Shown one piece after another: positions 27,444-37,283 of a stretch of DNA of 64,000 nucleotides. Both the position numbers and the translations under genes were made by a program. The notes under the pieces were generated by a model. It did no database searches, was not told the DNA's origin, and saw only the letters and a list, made by a program, of their open reading frames with translations. The stretch spans positions 83,902-147,901 of the forward strand of contig NZ_CAMLDL010000006.1 in NCBI RefSeq assembly GCF_946478955.1, read 5' to 3'. Source of the stretch: an uncultured Sphingomonas sp. (GTDB lineage Bacteria; Pseudomonadota; Alphaproteobacteria; Sphingomonadales; Sphingomonadaceae). The stretch's first letter is position 1; the number at the start of each line of letters is the position of its first letter.

Positions 27444-28204
27444 TCCTTTTTGCCGCGGCGCTGATCATTGCCGCACCAAGCAGCGGGCCGGCCAAGCCCA
27501 TCGCCTATCCCGAAGTTGTCTCCGCGACCTGCGGCGTTGGCGAGGAGCCTGATGATATCACCTGCCGCGCGTTGGACGCCGAACGTCGGGGTGATTTCGC
27601 CGGTAGCGCCGGTCAGTTTGAGAAGCTTGCCGCGCGTCTAGGTGACAGCGAGCCGGTCCGCCGCGATCGTGCCTATTCGGCGGCTGGCAACATGTGGATT
27701 GCCGGCGGGCGCCCCACCGAAGCGGGGGCGGCGCTGGACAAGGCGATCAAAGGCGGCACTCTCACCGGCCAGCAATTGGGGCTGGCCCAGCTGGACCGCG
27801 CCCGCGCTGCAGAGGCTGCTGGCGATTTGAAGACCGCGCGAACCATGGTGCGCGGCGCAACCGTGACGATCCCCGACGACCCCTTCCTCTATTATTTTTC
27901 CGCTGTGCTGGCCAAGCGGGAGAATGACCTGCCGGGCGCGCGCTCGGCCATCAATCGCGCCTTGTCCATGGCACCCAATTCGTCGGAATTGCTGCTCGAG
28001 GCCGGAAATATCGCCGACCTTTCGGGCGACAAGGACGCCGCAAAGCAATTTTGGAACCGCGCAATTGCCGCAGGTGCGACCAGCGCCGCCGGCCAGACCG
28101 CCCAGGCAAACCTCAATAGCCAGAGCGTTCCCTTGACGGTGACGAACCATGTTACCGCGCGTCCCGATGGCGATGGTGAAGGCCAGGACCAACCACAGAA
28201 TTAA
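27440..28204 (+). CDS. exported TPR-repeat protein
   Basis: A 254-residue protein with a short N-terminal hydrophobic segment (MILFAAALIIAAPSSG) likely to be a signal peptide, followed by helical pairs of the tetratricopeptide type (for example LTGQQLGLAQLDRARAAEAAGD and the repeat ending INRALSMAPNSSELLLEAG). Two cysteines near residues 31 and 42 may form a disulfide. TPR proteins serve as scaffolds, here probably in the periplasm. Coupled to the hydrolase by an ATGA overlap. The C-terminal 30 residues are low complexity. Specific partner unknown. Confidence 0.8.
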   Translation: MILFAAALIIAAPSSGPAKPIAYPEVVSATCGVGEEPDDITCRALDAERRGDFAGSAGQFEKLAARLGDSEPVRRDRAYSAAGNMWIAGGRPTEAGAALDKAIKGGTLTGQQLGLAQLDRARAAEAAGDLKTARTMVRGATVTIPDDPFLYYFSAVLAKRENDLPGARSAINRALSMAPNSSELLLEAGNIADLSGDKDAAKQFWNRAIAAGATSAAGQTAQANLNSQSVPLTVTNHVTARPDGDGEGQDQPQN

Positions 28205-28303
28205 TATCGGACCCCGCAGCTTGCGTTCGCACGGCGGATGCGGCCCTTTGCCTTGAAGTTTATACGGGTTGGACCCAGACTCTCTGCTCGCAGGTTTGCG
28301 TTC

Positions 28304-28348
28304 ATGACGCCCCGCCTGACCATTGAAGAAGCGAGCAGATCGAGATGA
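28304..28348 (+). CDS. possible 14-codon leader ORF overlapping gloA start
   Basis: ATG 28304 opens a frame MTPRLTIEEASRSR whose TGA overlaps the gloA ATG as ATGA. gloA itself has no strong ribosome binding site, so coupled translation is conceivable. The codons are short and could be chance. Low confidence. Confidence 0.2.
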   Translation: MTPRLTIEEASRSR

Positions 28349-28797
28349 AATACCTGCATTCCATGATCCGGGTGACGGACCCCGAAGCAACCATCGCATT
28401 TTTCGAAACGCTCGGCCTACGGGAGATGCGGCGGATGGAGAGCGAAGCCGGTCGTTTCACACTGATATTCCTGGCGGCGCCCGAAGATATTGTTGACGGA
28501 TCGGACAAGGCCCGCGCCGAGGTCGAGCTGACCTATAACTGGCCATCGCAAGACGGTGCGCCGCCCGAGGTATATGGCGGTGGTCGCAATTTCGGCCACC
28601 TGGCCTACCGCGTCGACAATATTTACGACACCTGCCAGCGGCTGGCCGACGCCGGGCACATCATCCACCGTCCTCCACGCGACGGCCATATGGCATTTGT
28701 GAAGTCACCGGACGGCATTTCGGTCGAACTCCTGCAGGATGGCTATCTGGAACCGGCCGAACCATGGGCATCGATGCCCAACGGCGGGACTTGGTAA
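28345..28797 (+). CDS. gloA: lactoylglutathione lyase (glyoxalase I)
   Basis: Converts the hemithioacetal of methylglyoxal and glutathione to S-lactoylglutathione. The 150 residues are a vicinal oxygen chelate fold. Likely metal ligands are His5 (MKYLHSMIRV), the Glu in EVELTYNW, His in FGHLAYRVD and Glu in ISVELLQDG. MIRVTDPEATIAFFETLGL is typical of GloA. The next gene is gloB, one base away, so both steps of methylglyoxal detoxification are encoded together. Cytosolic. Confidence 0.93.
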   Translation: MKYLHSMIRVTDPEATIAFFETLGLREMRRMESEAGRFTLIFLAAPEDIVDGSDKARAEVELTYNWPSQDGAPPEVYGGGRNFGHLAYRVDNIYDTCQRLADAGHIIHRPPRDGHMAFVKSPDGISVELLQDGYLEPAEPWASMPNGGTW

Positions 28798-28798
28798 A

Positions 28799-29524
28799 AT
28801 GACGCTCGAAATCGTCCCGGTTCCGGCATTTTCGGACAATTACCTTTGGCTGCTTCACGATAGCGACAGCGGCGAAACGGCGGTCGTTGATCCGGGCGAT
28901 GCGGCACCGGTCGTGGCCGAAGCGGCACGTCGTGGCTGGACCATCGACAAGATTCTGAACACCCATTGGCACCCGGACCACACGGGCGGCAATGCCGACA
29001 TCAAGGCCACGGGTGCGACCGTCTATGCCCCAGCGGGAGAAGCCGGCCGCATCCCGACCACTGATGTTGGCTTGAAGGAAGGTGATGTCGTTAGCGTCGG
29101 CGCCCACCAGGCCGAAATCTGGGAAGTTCCCGGCCACACCGCTGGCCATATCGCCTACGTCTTTCGAAATGATGGCCTTGCCTTTGTCGGGGACACACTG
29201 TTCGCAATGGGGTGCGGCCGCCTGTTCGAGGGCACGCCTCAGCAAATGTTCTCGTCCCTTCGCCGTTTGGCCGAATTACCGGCCGACACCCGGCTCTATT
29301 GCGCGCATGAATATACGCTGGCCAACGCCCGCTTCGCGGCCGACGCCTTCCCGGAAGATGAGGCAATTCATCGGCGGCTTCGCATTGTTGAGGACAAGCG
29401 GGCGAAGGACCGCATGACGGTGCCAACAACGGTCGGAGAGGAACGGGCCACCAATCCCTTCTTGCGGGCGCAGACCGACAGCGAATTCGCCGCGCTGCGC
29501 ACCGCAAAGGATAATTTTCGATAG
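28799..29524 (+). CDS. gloB: hydroxyacylglutathione hydrolase (glyoxalase II)
   Basis: Hydrolyses S-lactoylglutathione to D-lactate and glutathione. Metallo-beta-lactamase fold of 241 residues with the dinuclear site THWHPDH (His56, His58, Asp60, His61), further ligands in PGHTAGH and FVGDTLF, and the C-terminal His in AHEYT. The glutathione-binding C-terminal domain (RATNPFLR) is present, which separates it from other members of the fold. The ATG is one base after the gloA stop. Confidence 0.95.
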   Translation: MTLEIVPVPAFSDNYLWLLHDSDSGETAVVDPGDAAPVVAEAARRGWTIDKILNTHWHPDHTGGNADIKATGATVYAPAGEAGRIPTTDVGLKEGDVVSVGAHQAEIWEVPGHTAGHIAYVFRNDGLAFVGDTLFAMGCGRLFEGTPQQMFSSLRRLAELPADTRLYCAHEYTLANARFAADAFPEDEAIHRRLRIVEDKRAKDRMTVPTTVGEERATNPFLRAQTDSEFAALRTAKDNFR

Positions 29525-29580
29525 CCAATTTCAAGGCTGGTGCGTTGTCGCATCGTCTAAGGCAGAAAGGGGATAGAACC

Positions 29581-29994
29581 ATGAGGACCGAAACCACCCT
29601 AATGCTTGCAGCCGCTGCTGCGGCGCTGGCGGCCTGTTCCGCTAGCACTGCCTATAATGGCCCCAGCCCGCAAGCACAGGCAGAGCTTGCCAAAGAGCTT
29701 CAGGGGCGCGTTGCCGGCGCGCCAAAAAACTGCATTCCCAACAACCGGGGCATGAATATGCAGATCATCGACGATTACACGCTGCTCTATCATGACGGCC
29801 GGACGACCTGGCTGCAGAAACCGCGCGGCGGATGTAACGGGATCGCCATTGGTAGCAACACGCTGGTAACGCGCCAGTTCGGTACCAATCAACTATGTGA
29901 CGGCGATATCAATAATCTGGTTGATCTGCGCACAGGAATGCAGGGTGGTGCATGCGTTTTCGGACCGTTCATTCCTTATACCCTGCCGCGGTAA
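29581..29994 (+). CDS. small lipoprotein, DUF6491-like
   Basis: A 137-residue lipoprotein precursor: signal MRTETTLMLAAAAAALAAC with lipobox ALAAC, so Cys19 would be lipidated. The mature part has four cysteines (NCIPNN, RGGCNG, QLCDGD, GGACVF) and the pattern CIP...IIDDYTLLYHDG...LC-GD, which resembles a family I recall as DUF6491. Function unknown. An AAGGGGATAG precedes the ATG. Immediately downstream, at 30080-30260, are remnants of a second copy. Confidence 0.75.
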   Translation: MRTETTLMLAAAAAALAACSASTAYNGPSPQAQAELAKELQGRVAGAPKNCIPNNRGMNMQIIDDYTLLYHDGRTTWLQKPRGGCNGIAIGSNTLVTRQFGTNQLCDGDINNLVDLRTGMQGGACVFGPFIPYTLPR

Positions 29995-30026
29995 TCCGTA
30001 GACGATAATCCAAATCATCAACTACT

Positions 30027-30068
30027 CTAAAGCCGTGAACGGGATCATCGCGCTATCCACGGCTTTAG
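30027..30068. repeat. 11-bp perfect inverted repeat
   Basis: CTAAAGCCGTG (30027-30037) and CACGGCTTTAG (30058-30068) are exact inverted copies separated by 20 bases. It lies between the lipoprotein gene and its pseudogene copy. There is no following T-run in either direction, so it is not a standard terminator. It may be a hairpin, a protein-binding site or a scar of the rearrangement. Confidence 0.7.
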
Positions 30069-30079
30069 GGGAAATATTT

Positions 30080-30260
30080 ATGAAATTTCCGATTGTCGTC
30101 GGCCTGACGTTACTGGCATCTGCCGGGCCGCCATTGGTGAGACACCCGACCAATCCCGACAACCCGCTATTTGTGCGCGGATGAGTTGGTCGGCCTGATG
30201 GACTTTGAAAATGGCATCCAGGGAGGTGCCTGTTCACCCCCTACAAGCGTCTCTGATTAG
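30080..30260 (+). pseudogene. remnant of a second DUF6491-like lipoprotein gene
   Basis: ATG 30080 opens a 34-codon frame with a signal-like start (MKFPIVVGLTLLASAGPP) that stops at 30182-30184. In another frame, bases 30180-30260 encode ADELVGLMDFENGIQGGAC and then a short tail to TAG, matching the intact neighbour's GDINNLVDLRTGMQGGAC. The middle, some 70 codons in the intact gene, is missing. Together this looks like an internally deleted and frameshifted duplicate. The last bases overlap the fadD stop on the other strand. Confidence 0.65.
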
Positions 30261-32038
30261 CGGGAGTAGAGTGCCGCCAGACGGTCCCCATACTCCTTGC
30301 CGATGACATGGCGACGAATCTTCATGGACGGCGTCAGCATTTCATTGTCGACCGTGAACGGTTCGTCCGCAATGATGAACCGCCGCACCTTCTCAATGAC
30401 GCTGACGTCTGCGTTCACCCGGTCAACGGCCTTCGCCAGTAATTTCTGAAGCGCCTCGGGATCGTCCTTTACCTTGCGCGTCTCCTCCGGGTCCGGGACC
30501 AGCAGTGCGACCAGATGTGGCCGCTGATCGCCATAGACCATCGCCTGCAGAATTTCCGGCTGCAGCGTCAGCATTCCTTCGACGCGCTGCGGCGAGACAT
30601 TGTCGCCCTTGTCGTTGACGATCAGATCTTTCTTGCGATCCGTGATCTTGATCCGGCCCTTTTCATCAAGGTGGCCGACATCGCCGGTAGCGAGCCAGGT
30701 CCCGGCACCGTCCCCATGATCCTGAAGCACGCGCGCGGACTCTTCCGGATTATTCCAATAGCCATGCATCACAAGCTCGCCGCGAACCATGATCTCGCCA
30801 TCGTCGGCAATCCGCACATCGGCGCCAAGCATCGGCGGACCTACCGTATCCATGCGAATTCCCGCTTTGGGCCGGTTGCAGCTGATGACCGGGCCGGCCT
30901 CGGTCTGTCCATAGCCCTGCAGCATCGGCAGACCCATCGCCTGGAAGAACAGGCCGACGTCGGGGTTAAGCGGCGCCCCGCCTGAGACCATCGCCTTCAT
31001 CCGGCCACCAAATTTGTTCTTCACCTTCTTGCGCAGCGTCAGCGACAGGATGCCGTCCATCGGCAGGTCCCACGGCACCGACTTCCCACGATAGCGTTTT
31101 GATTCGATCGAAAGCGCGCGATTCATCAGATAGGCTGGCAGGCCGCCGTCCTTTTCGACCTGCTTCATGATCTTGGCGCGCAACATTTCAAACAGGCGCG
31201 GTACCACCACCATGATGGTCGGCTTTACGTCCTCGATATTGGCCGCAAGCTTCTCCAAACTTTCGGCGTAATAAATCTGCCCGCCGAGCGCGACCGGGAA
31301 ATGCTGGCCGCCGGTGTGTTCATAGGCATGACTGGCGGGGAGGAAGGACAGGAACACTTCATCGTCCCAACCAAAATCATTGGCGATGATGTCGATGCAT
31401 CCCTCAATATTGGCGAGGATCATGCCATGATGCTGCCGCACGCCGCGCGGGGCGCCCCCGGTGCCGCTGGTATAGATAAGGCAGGCGAGGTCGTCGCGTC
31501 CGACGGTTTCCATTCGCTGCTCAGCGGCGGCAACATCGCCGCCATCTTTCACCAGGTCATTCCAGTGATGGAAATCGGCCACATCCGTCGACTGGCCGGA
31601 AATGATGTCGTCGATTGAAATGATGTGGTGGCAATCACTGGCGAACATAACTGCGGGGAGAAGCGGTTTCGCCAGCTTTTGATTCGACACGATCACGGCG
31701 CTGGCGCCGCTATTGGCCAGAATATGCTGGTGGTCGCGTGTTGTGTTGGTGGTGTAGGTCGGCACGGTAACACAGCCCGCCGCCATGATGCCAAGATCCG
31801 CGATCAGCCATTCCGGCCGATTTTCGCTGACCAGCATCACCCGATCACCGGGCTTCAGGCCAAGGCGGTGCAGGCTTTTGGCCAGCGCGGCGACCTGACG
31901 CGCCGCTTCGGAGTAGCTGACAGGTTGCCATTCGCCGTCGCGCTTTTTCCACAGAAACGGCTTGTCACCCTTTTCGCGTGCGCGCTGAAAAAACATCGTC
32001 ACCAAATTGGGGAAATGTTCGAGCTGGGTTGATGCCAC
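30257..32038 (-). CDS. long-chain acyl-CoA synthetase (AMP-forming)
   Basis: Activates fatty acids to acyl-CoA via an acyl-adenylate. The 593 residues contain the adenylate-forming motifs: P-loop YTSGTGGAPRGV, GYGQTEAGP, TGDVGHLDEKGRIKITDRKKD and C-terminal LTPSMKIRR with the catalytic Lys. The P-loop departs from the textbook YTSGTTGxPKGV by Gly for Thr and Arg for Lys. Start GTG 32038 is chosen because AGGAGAAGG lies upstream; a frame 43 codons longer is Arg-rich and runs into the ggt gene's end. It follows pyrD and ggt on the same strand. Related enzymes are called FadD or FadD15; the chain-length preference is not visible. Confidence 0.92.
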   Translation of the reverse strand: MASTQLEHFPNLVTMFFQRAREKGDKPFLWKKRDGEWQPVSYSEAARQVAALAKSLHRLGLKPGDRVMLVSENRPEWLIADLGIMAAGCVTVPTYTTNTTRDHQHILANSGASAVIVSNQKLAKPLLPAVMFASDCHHIISIDDIISGQSTDVADFHHWNDLVKDGGDVAAAEQRMETVGRDDLACLIYTSGTGGAPRGVRQHHGMILANIEGCIDIIANDFGWDDEVFLSFLPASHAYEHTGGQHFPVALGGQIYYAESLEKLAANIEDVKPTIMVVVPRLFEMLRAKIMKQVEKDGGLPAYLMNRALSIESKRYRGKSVPWDLPMDGILSLTLRKKVKNKFGGRMKAMVSGGAPLNPDVGLFFQAMGLPMLQGYGQTEAGPVISCNRPKAGIRMDTVGPPMLGADVRIADDGEIMVRGELVMHGYWNNPEESARVLQDHGDGAGTWLATGDVGHLDEKGRIKITDRKKDLIVNDKGDNVSPQRVEGMLTLQPEILQAMVYGDQRPHLVALLVPDPEETRKVKDDPEALQKLLAKAVDRVNADVSVIEKVRRFIIADEPFTVDNEMLTPSMKIRRHVIGKEYGDRLAALYSR

Positions 32039-32100
32039 CCTGTTGTTCCTTCTCCTGTCGCGCCTCTTTTCGGACGCTTGGTCAATCCTGATTGTGCGGC

Positions 32101-33807
32101 TTAGGGCGCTTCCGCGGCCCCTTCGCTGCGAGGGTCGGCGGCGCCCGCCCAACCGGTTCCAATCCATTCAATTGCATTGGCCTTGAAACCCGGCTCGCGC
32201 GGCCGGACATCGCGGTGTCCAAGGGCAATCAGAGCGGGGATCATCGCCTCCTGGCTCGTACCCTTTTCGACCCACACGGTGCTTCCGGGCGAAAACAGAA
32301 CCGGAAGCGCGATTGCGTCCTGCGCCGACAAATTCCAGTCGATCACGCCAATGATGGCTTTCGCAACCTGCGCGATAATCGTTGCGCCGCCTGCTGCGCC
32401 TACGGCCAAACGTACCCTGCCGTCTGGACTGAACACGATTGTCGGCGCCATCGAACTTCGCGGCCGCTTCCCGCCCTCAACACGGTTGGCGACAACCAGT
32501 CCGTTTGAATCGGTTGGTGCCAGGCTGAAATCGGTCAGCTCGTTGTTGAGGTAATAGCCACCAACCATCAGGCCCGACCCAAAGGCGCTTTCAATGGTCG
32601 AAGTTTCGGATGCGACGTTGCCCCACTGGTCGACAGCGACAAAATGCGTCGTCCCATGTTCCACCGATTCAAGCGGCTGTCCGACCGGTGGCGCGCCAGC
32701 AGGAAGGCCCGCGCTCACGGCCGCCATGGTGCCGTCGATATGAATGAGCTGCGACCGCCGGGCGAGATAGGTCGGGTCCATCAGCCCCTTCACGGGAACG
32801 CGAATATAATCGGCGTCGGCCAGATACCGTTCGCGATCTGCATAGCCGAGACGCATCGATTCCGCGATCAAATGCCAGCTCCGCGGATCATCTTTCCCCA
32901 GTGCTCCGAGGTCGAACCGTTCCAGCTGTTTCAAAATGGCAAATACCGTGGTGGCACCCGACGATGGCGGCCCCATCCCGCAAATCCGATAGCCGCGATA
33001 TTCACCGCACACGGGCGGAAGTTTCTGCGCGTCATATGTCGCGAGATCGCCGCGATCCATTTTCGATGGATTTTTCTCCGCGCCATTGGCGGCCGCAACA
33101 ATTGCCTGCGCATTCGGGCCGACGTAAAAACTGTCGGGGCCGCGCGCCGCCAGCGTTTCCAGGGTGGCCGCAAGCGCAGGATTGACGATGCGCGTGCCAA
33201 CCGGTTTTGGGCTGCCGTCCGCCTGATAATAGATTGCGCGCCCCTCCGCCGTCATCGCCCCGGTTGCGCGGTAACGATCAAGCATGGTGTACAATCGCGG
33301 CGTCACCAGGAAACCGTCGCGCGCCAGCGAAATTGCAGGTTGGAACAACACCGACCATGGCAGCTTGCCGTGGTCGCGGTGGGCCACCGCCGCATTGCGG
33401 ATATTGCCCGGAATGCCAACGCTGCGCCCCCCAGGAATGGCCTCGTCGATCGGCATGGGTTTGCCGTCCTTGAAAAACCAATCGCCCGCCGCCGACGCTG
33501 GAGCGGTTTCGCGGCCATTATAGCTTTCGACGCCCGTCGCAGGATCGTAGGTGACGAGGAAACTTCCGCCGCCGATCCCGCTCGATTGCGGTTCAACCAC
33601 GGTCAGCGCCAGCATAGTCGCAACAGCAGCATCGGTTGCGCTTCCTCCCTGACGCAGGATCGAGGCGCCAGCCTCGGCCGCGCGCGGGTCTGCCGCGCTG
33701 ACGAGGCCATGCGCCCGTTGCGGCGGCGCGGCATGAAGGTGCGGGGTCGTCGTGCAGGCGGAAAGGCCCAACGACGCTACGGAAAGCAGGATCGGGAAAA
33801 AGCGCAT
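32101..33807 (-). CDS. ggt: gamma-glutamyltransferase, lipoprotein
   Basis: Cleaves gamma-glutamyl bonds (glutathione and conjugates) and transfers or hydrolyses the glutamyl group. It is an autoprocessing N-terminal nucleophile hydrolase. The processing/catalytic Thr is in EHGTTHFVAVD (Thr386), which splits the 568-residue proenzyme into large and small subunits. Other family marks are SSGIGGGSFLV and GPPSSGATT. The signal peptide ends in a lipobox (LGLSAC, Cys18), so it is probably anchored in the periplasm as a lipoprotein. It starts 10 bases after pyrD ends. With gloA/gloB a few kilobases away, glutathione metabolism is well represented here. Confidence 0.95.
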   Translation of the reverse strand: MRFFPILLSVASLGLSACTTTPHLHAAPPQRAHGLVSAADPRAAEAGASILRQGGSATDAAVATMLALTVVEPQSSGIGGGSFLVTYDPATGVESYNGRETAPASAAGDWFFKDGKPMPIDEAIPGGRSVGIPGNIRNAAVAHRDHGKLPWSVLFQPAISLARDGFLVTPRLYTMLDRYRATGAMTAEGRAIYYQADGSPKPVGTRIVNPALAATLETLAARGPDSFYVGPNAQAIVAAANGAEKNPSKMDRGDLATYDAQKLPPVCGEYRGYRICGMGPPSSGATTVFAILKQLERFDLGALGKDDPRSWHLIAESMRLGYADRERYLADADYIRVPVKGLMDPTYLARRSQLIHIDGTMAAVSAGLPAGAPPVGQPLESVEHGTTHFVAVDQWGNVASETSTIESAFGSGLMVGGYYLNNELTDFSLAPTDSNGLVVANRVEGGKRPRSSMAPTIVFSPDGRVRLAVGAAGGATIIAQVAKAIIGVIDWNLSAQDAIALPVLFSPGSTVWVEKGTSQEAMIPALIALGHRDVRPREPGFKANAIEWIGTGWAGAADPRSEGAAEAP

Positions 33808-33817
33808 CGTCTAAGCG

Positions 33818-34876
33818 CTACTCGGTCCCCACCGCATCGGCAATATTGCTAATGCCCTCCTTCGCCAATCGATCAGCGAGCCCGCTGACAATCCGCTTGG
33901 CAAGGCCGGGCCCTTCATAAACCATGGCCGAATAGATTTGGACCAGCGACGCCCCGGCGCGAATTCGGCCCCAGGCATCGTCGGCGTCTTCGATACCGCC
34001 AGCTGAAATCAGGGGAAGCTGATTCGCTGCCTCGGCCCGGAACATCCGAAGCTGCTGCAGCGCAAGACCCTTTAGCGGCTGCCCGGACAGCCCGCCCTGC
34101 TCGGCCGCGTGAGGCGAATGAAGCGCCGGGCGCGAAATGGTGGTGTTGCTGATGATGAGCGCATCAATGCCGCTATCAATGGCCGCTCTGACGATGCGCG
34201 CATGATCCCCCGCTTCAAGGTCGGGCGCTACCTTCAGAAATACAGGGATACCAGGCGATCGCGCTTCCCTTACTGCCGTCAGCAATTCCACCAATTCGCC
34301 GCCTGCCTGCAGGTTACGCAGTCCTGGCGTGTTCGGAGAGCTGATGTTGACGGTCAGATAATCGGCGACCGGCGACATGGCGCGGACGCCTTGCGCATAA
34401 TCGGCGATGCGATCGCTGCTGTCCTTATTGGCCCCAATATTGACGCCGATTGGACCGCCGTTTTCGCCAATCGCCCTACGCTCGATTTGACGCTGGAGCC
34501 GCGCGCGCGCCGCCGCTTGCCCATCATTGTTGAACCCCATGCGGTTGATCACCGCCCGGTCTTCGGTCAGCCGGAACAGTCGCGGACGGGGATTACCGCC
34601 CTGCGGCCGCGGCGTCAGCGTTCCCACCTCTACGAAGCCAAAGCCCAGGTTTAGCATTTGGTCCGGAACTTCGGCATTTTTGTCGAAACCGGCGGCCAGC
34701 CCAACTGGATTTGGAAAGCGCAGGCCGGCAACTTTGCTTTCCAGTGAAGGAATGGGAGCCGGATCTGACGTCGGGCCCATTACTCCCCGCAGTTTCAACG
34801 CCGCAATCGACACCCGATGAGCCAACTCCGCGTCAAATTGAAAGATCAATGGTCGAAGGATTTGATAGAAGCCCAT
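33818..34876 (-). CDS. pyrD: dihydroorotate dehydrogenase (quinone)
   Basis: Fourth step of pyrimidine synthesis, passing electrons from dihydroorotate to quinone at the membrane (class 2). The 352 residues begin with the amphipathic N-terminal helix of class 2 enzymes, then NPVGLAAGFDKNAE (FMN/substrate loop), NRMGFNNDG, the catalytic-serine region NISSPNTPGLRNLQ and the C-terminal FMN phosphate site ISAGGIEDADDAW. It is divergent from the suf regulator gene; 99 bases separate the two starts. Confidence 0.97.
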   Translation of the reverse strand: MGFYQILRPLIFQFDAELAHRVSIAALKLRGVMGPTSDPAPIPSLESKVAGLRFPNPVGLAAGFDKNAEVPDQMLNLGFGFVEVGTLTPRPQGGNPRPRLFRLTEDRAVINRMGFNNDGQAAARARLQRQIERRAIGENGGPIGVNIGANKDSSDRIADYAQGVRAMSPVADYLTVNISSPNTPGLRNLQAGGELVELLTAVREARSPGIPVFLKVAPDLEAGDHARIVRAAIDSGIDALIISNTTISRPALHSPHAAEQGGLSGQPLKGLALQQLRMFRAEAANQLPLISAGGIEDADDAWGRIRAGASLVQIYSAMVYEGPGLAKRIVSGLADRLAKEGISNIADAVGTE

Positions 34877-34919
34877 GGGCCTGCGCTATGCCATTCGCAG
34901 GCCGCGATGCAATCGGTCA

Positions 34920-34947
34920 TTGATACACATGCACTATCGCCTATATG
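34920..34947 (+). promoter_or_regulatory. candidate suf operon promoter
   Basis: TTGATA (34920-34925, five of six to the sigma-70 -35 consensus), a 16-base spacer and TATATG (34942-34947) as a -10 element. Transcription would begin within the palindrome that follows, leaving a leader of only about 20 bases. No ribosome binding site is seen before the ATG at 34976. Confidence 0.5.
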
Positions 34948-34972
34948 AATTCGGAACGATATTATCCGAATT
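34948..34972. promoter_or_regulatory. palindromic operator candidate for the Rrf2 suf regulator
   Basis: AATTCGGA (34948-34955) and TCCGAATT (34965-34972) are perfect inverted copies separated by nine AT-rich bases. The site directly follows the -10 element and ends 3 bases before the regulator's ATG. A dimeric Rrf2 protein bound here would block initiation, giving autorepression of the suf operon. The binding is inferred. Confidence 0.65.
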
Positions 34973-34975
34973 GAC

Positions 34976-35418
34976 ATGCGACTCACCCATCTTGCCGACT
35001 ATGCGGTCGTTATGATGACCGCCGCCGCGCGCCGCGATGCCGCCAGCGACGTGGGCGTTCCTGCGCGCCTGTCCGCTACCGATTTGGCTGATGATACCGG
35101 CGTGCCGCTGCCCACCGCTCAGAAGGTGATGCAGAGGATGGCTGCGGCGGGCCTGCTCATTGGGCAGCGCGGCGCAGGCGGCGGTTATGCATTGGCCCGC
35201 CCGGTTCCCGACATTTCGCTGGCCGACATTATCGAGGCGGTCGAAGGGCCGTTCGACCTGACCCAATGCGCTTCGCATGAGGGCGCGTCCGATTGCGCAC
35301 TCGATGCCCATTGCCGGGTGAAACCACATATGAGCGTGGTCGGGGAGGCGGTGCGCGGGGCGCTAGGCGCGGTCAGCTTGCAGGAATTGGCCCAGGAACC
35401 TTTTGTGGCAGCAGCTCA

Positions 35419-35422
<4 letters not shown>
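34976..35422 (+). CDS. Rrf2-family iron-sulfur regulator of the suf operon
   Basis: Winged-helix regulator of 148 residues of the Rrf2 family (IscR-like, SUF-associated type). The DNA-binding start [18 protein letters not shown] and the wing [14 protein letters not shown] are typical. Three cysteines (Cys98, Cys107, Cys113) match the cluster ligands of IscR-like proteins, although the first spacing (8 residues) is longer than in IscR. It probably senses Fe-S status and represses the operon. It overlaps sufB by 4 bases (ATGA) and has the palindrome at 34948-34972 on its own promoter. Often called sufR or iscR; I leave the symbol blank since both names are used for distinct proteins. Confidence 0.9.
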
Positions 35423-36890
<1,468 letters not shown>

Positions 36891-36894
<4 letters not shown>

Positions 36895-37283
36895 TTTCCC
36901 TGATCTTCCTTGCCTCGCTCACCGCGACCGATTTGGACACGCTCGACAGTGCTGTCGAACGCTGCTCCCGCGCCGAAGTCAGCCCCGTATTCGCGCAGCA
37001 GGCACAGCGCCAAAGCCAGTTCATGACCGACGCCTATCGTGAACAGGAATCGATCGTCGCCGACCGGCTCGACATCGCAAACCGCAAGCGCGCGCTCAGG
37101 GAGGCTGGTGTGACCGGCCTGAAGGGCGGCGACAGTCTTCCCGAGCTCGACCTTAGCGCCGCAGCGGTCGAGGACCGCCAGCGCGCGCTCAACGACAAAC
37201 GCCTGCTCGAAAGCCTCCGCAGCGACGCGATGGACGCCAAGCGCCGTTATTATCTAGCCCATTGTTCGGGAACGAAAGAGTGA
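36891..37283 (+). CDS. uncharacterised protein embedded between sufB and sufC
   Basis: A 130-residue product I cannot assign to a characterised family. It begins with a short hydrophobic run ([13 protein letters not shown]) that could be a signal peptide, followed by a highly charged, helix-forming body ([38 protein letters not shown]) with coiled-coil character. It has two cysteines, at residue 25 and about 125, near either end. GTG 36891 overlaps the sufB stop (GTGA) and its own stop overlaps the sufC ATG (TGATG), so it is translated as an integral part of the suf operon. Codon use looks like its neighbours. Export and an Fe-S role are both unproven. Confidence 0.8.

Noticed and set aside
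32644..33852. Plus-strand open frame of 402 codons
   Set aside because: It is antisense to ggt, Arg-rich and without domain features.
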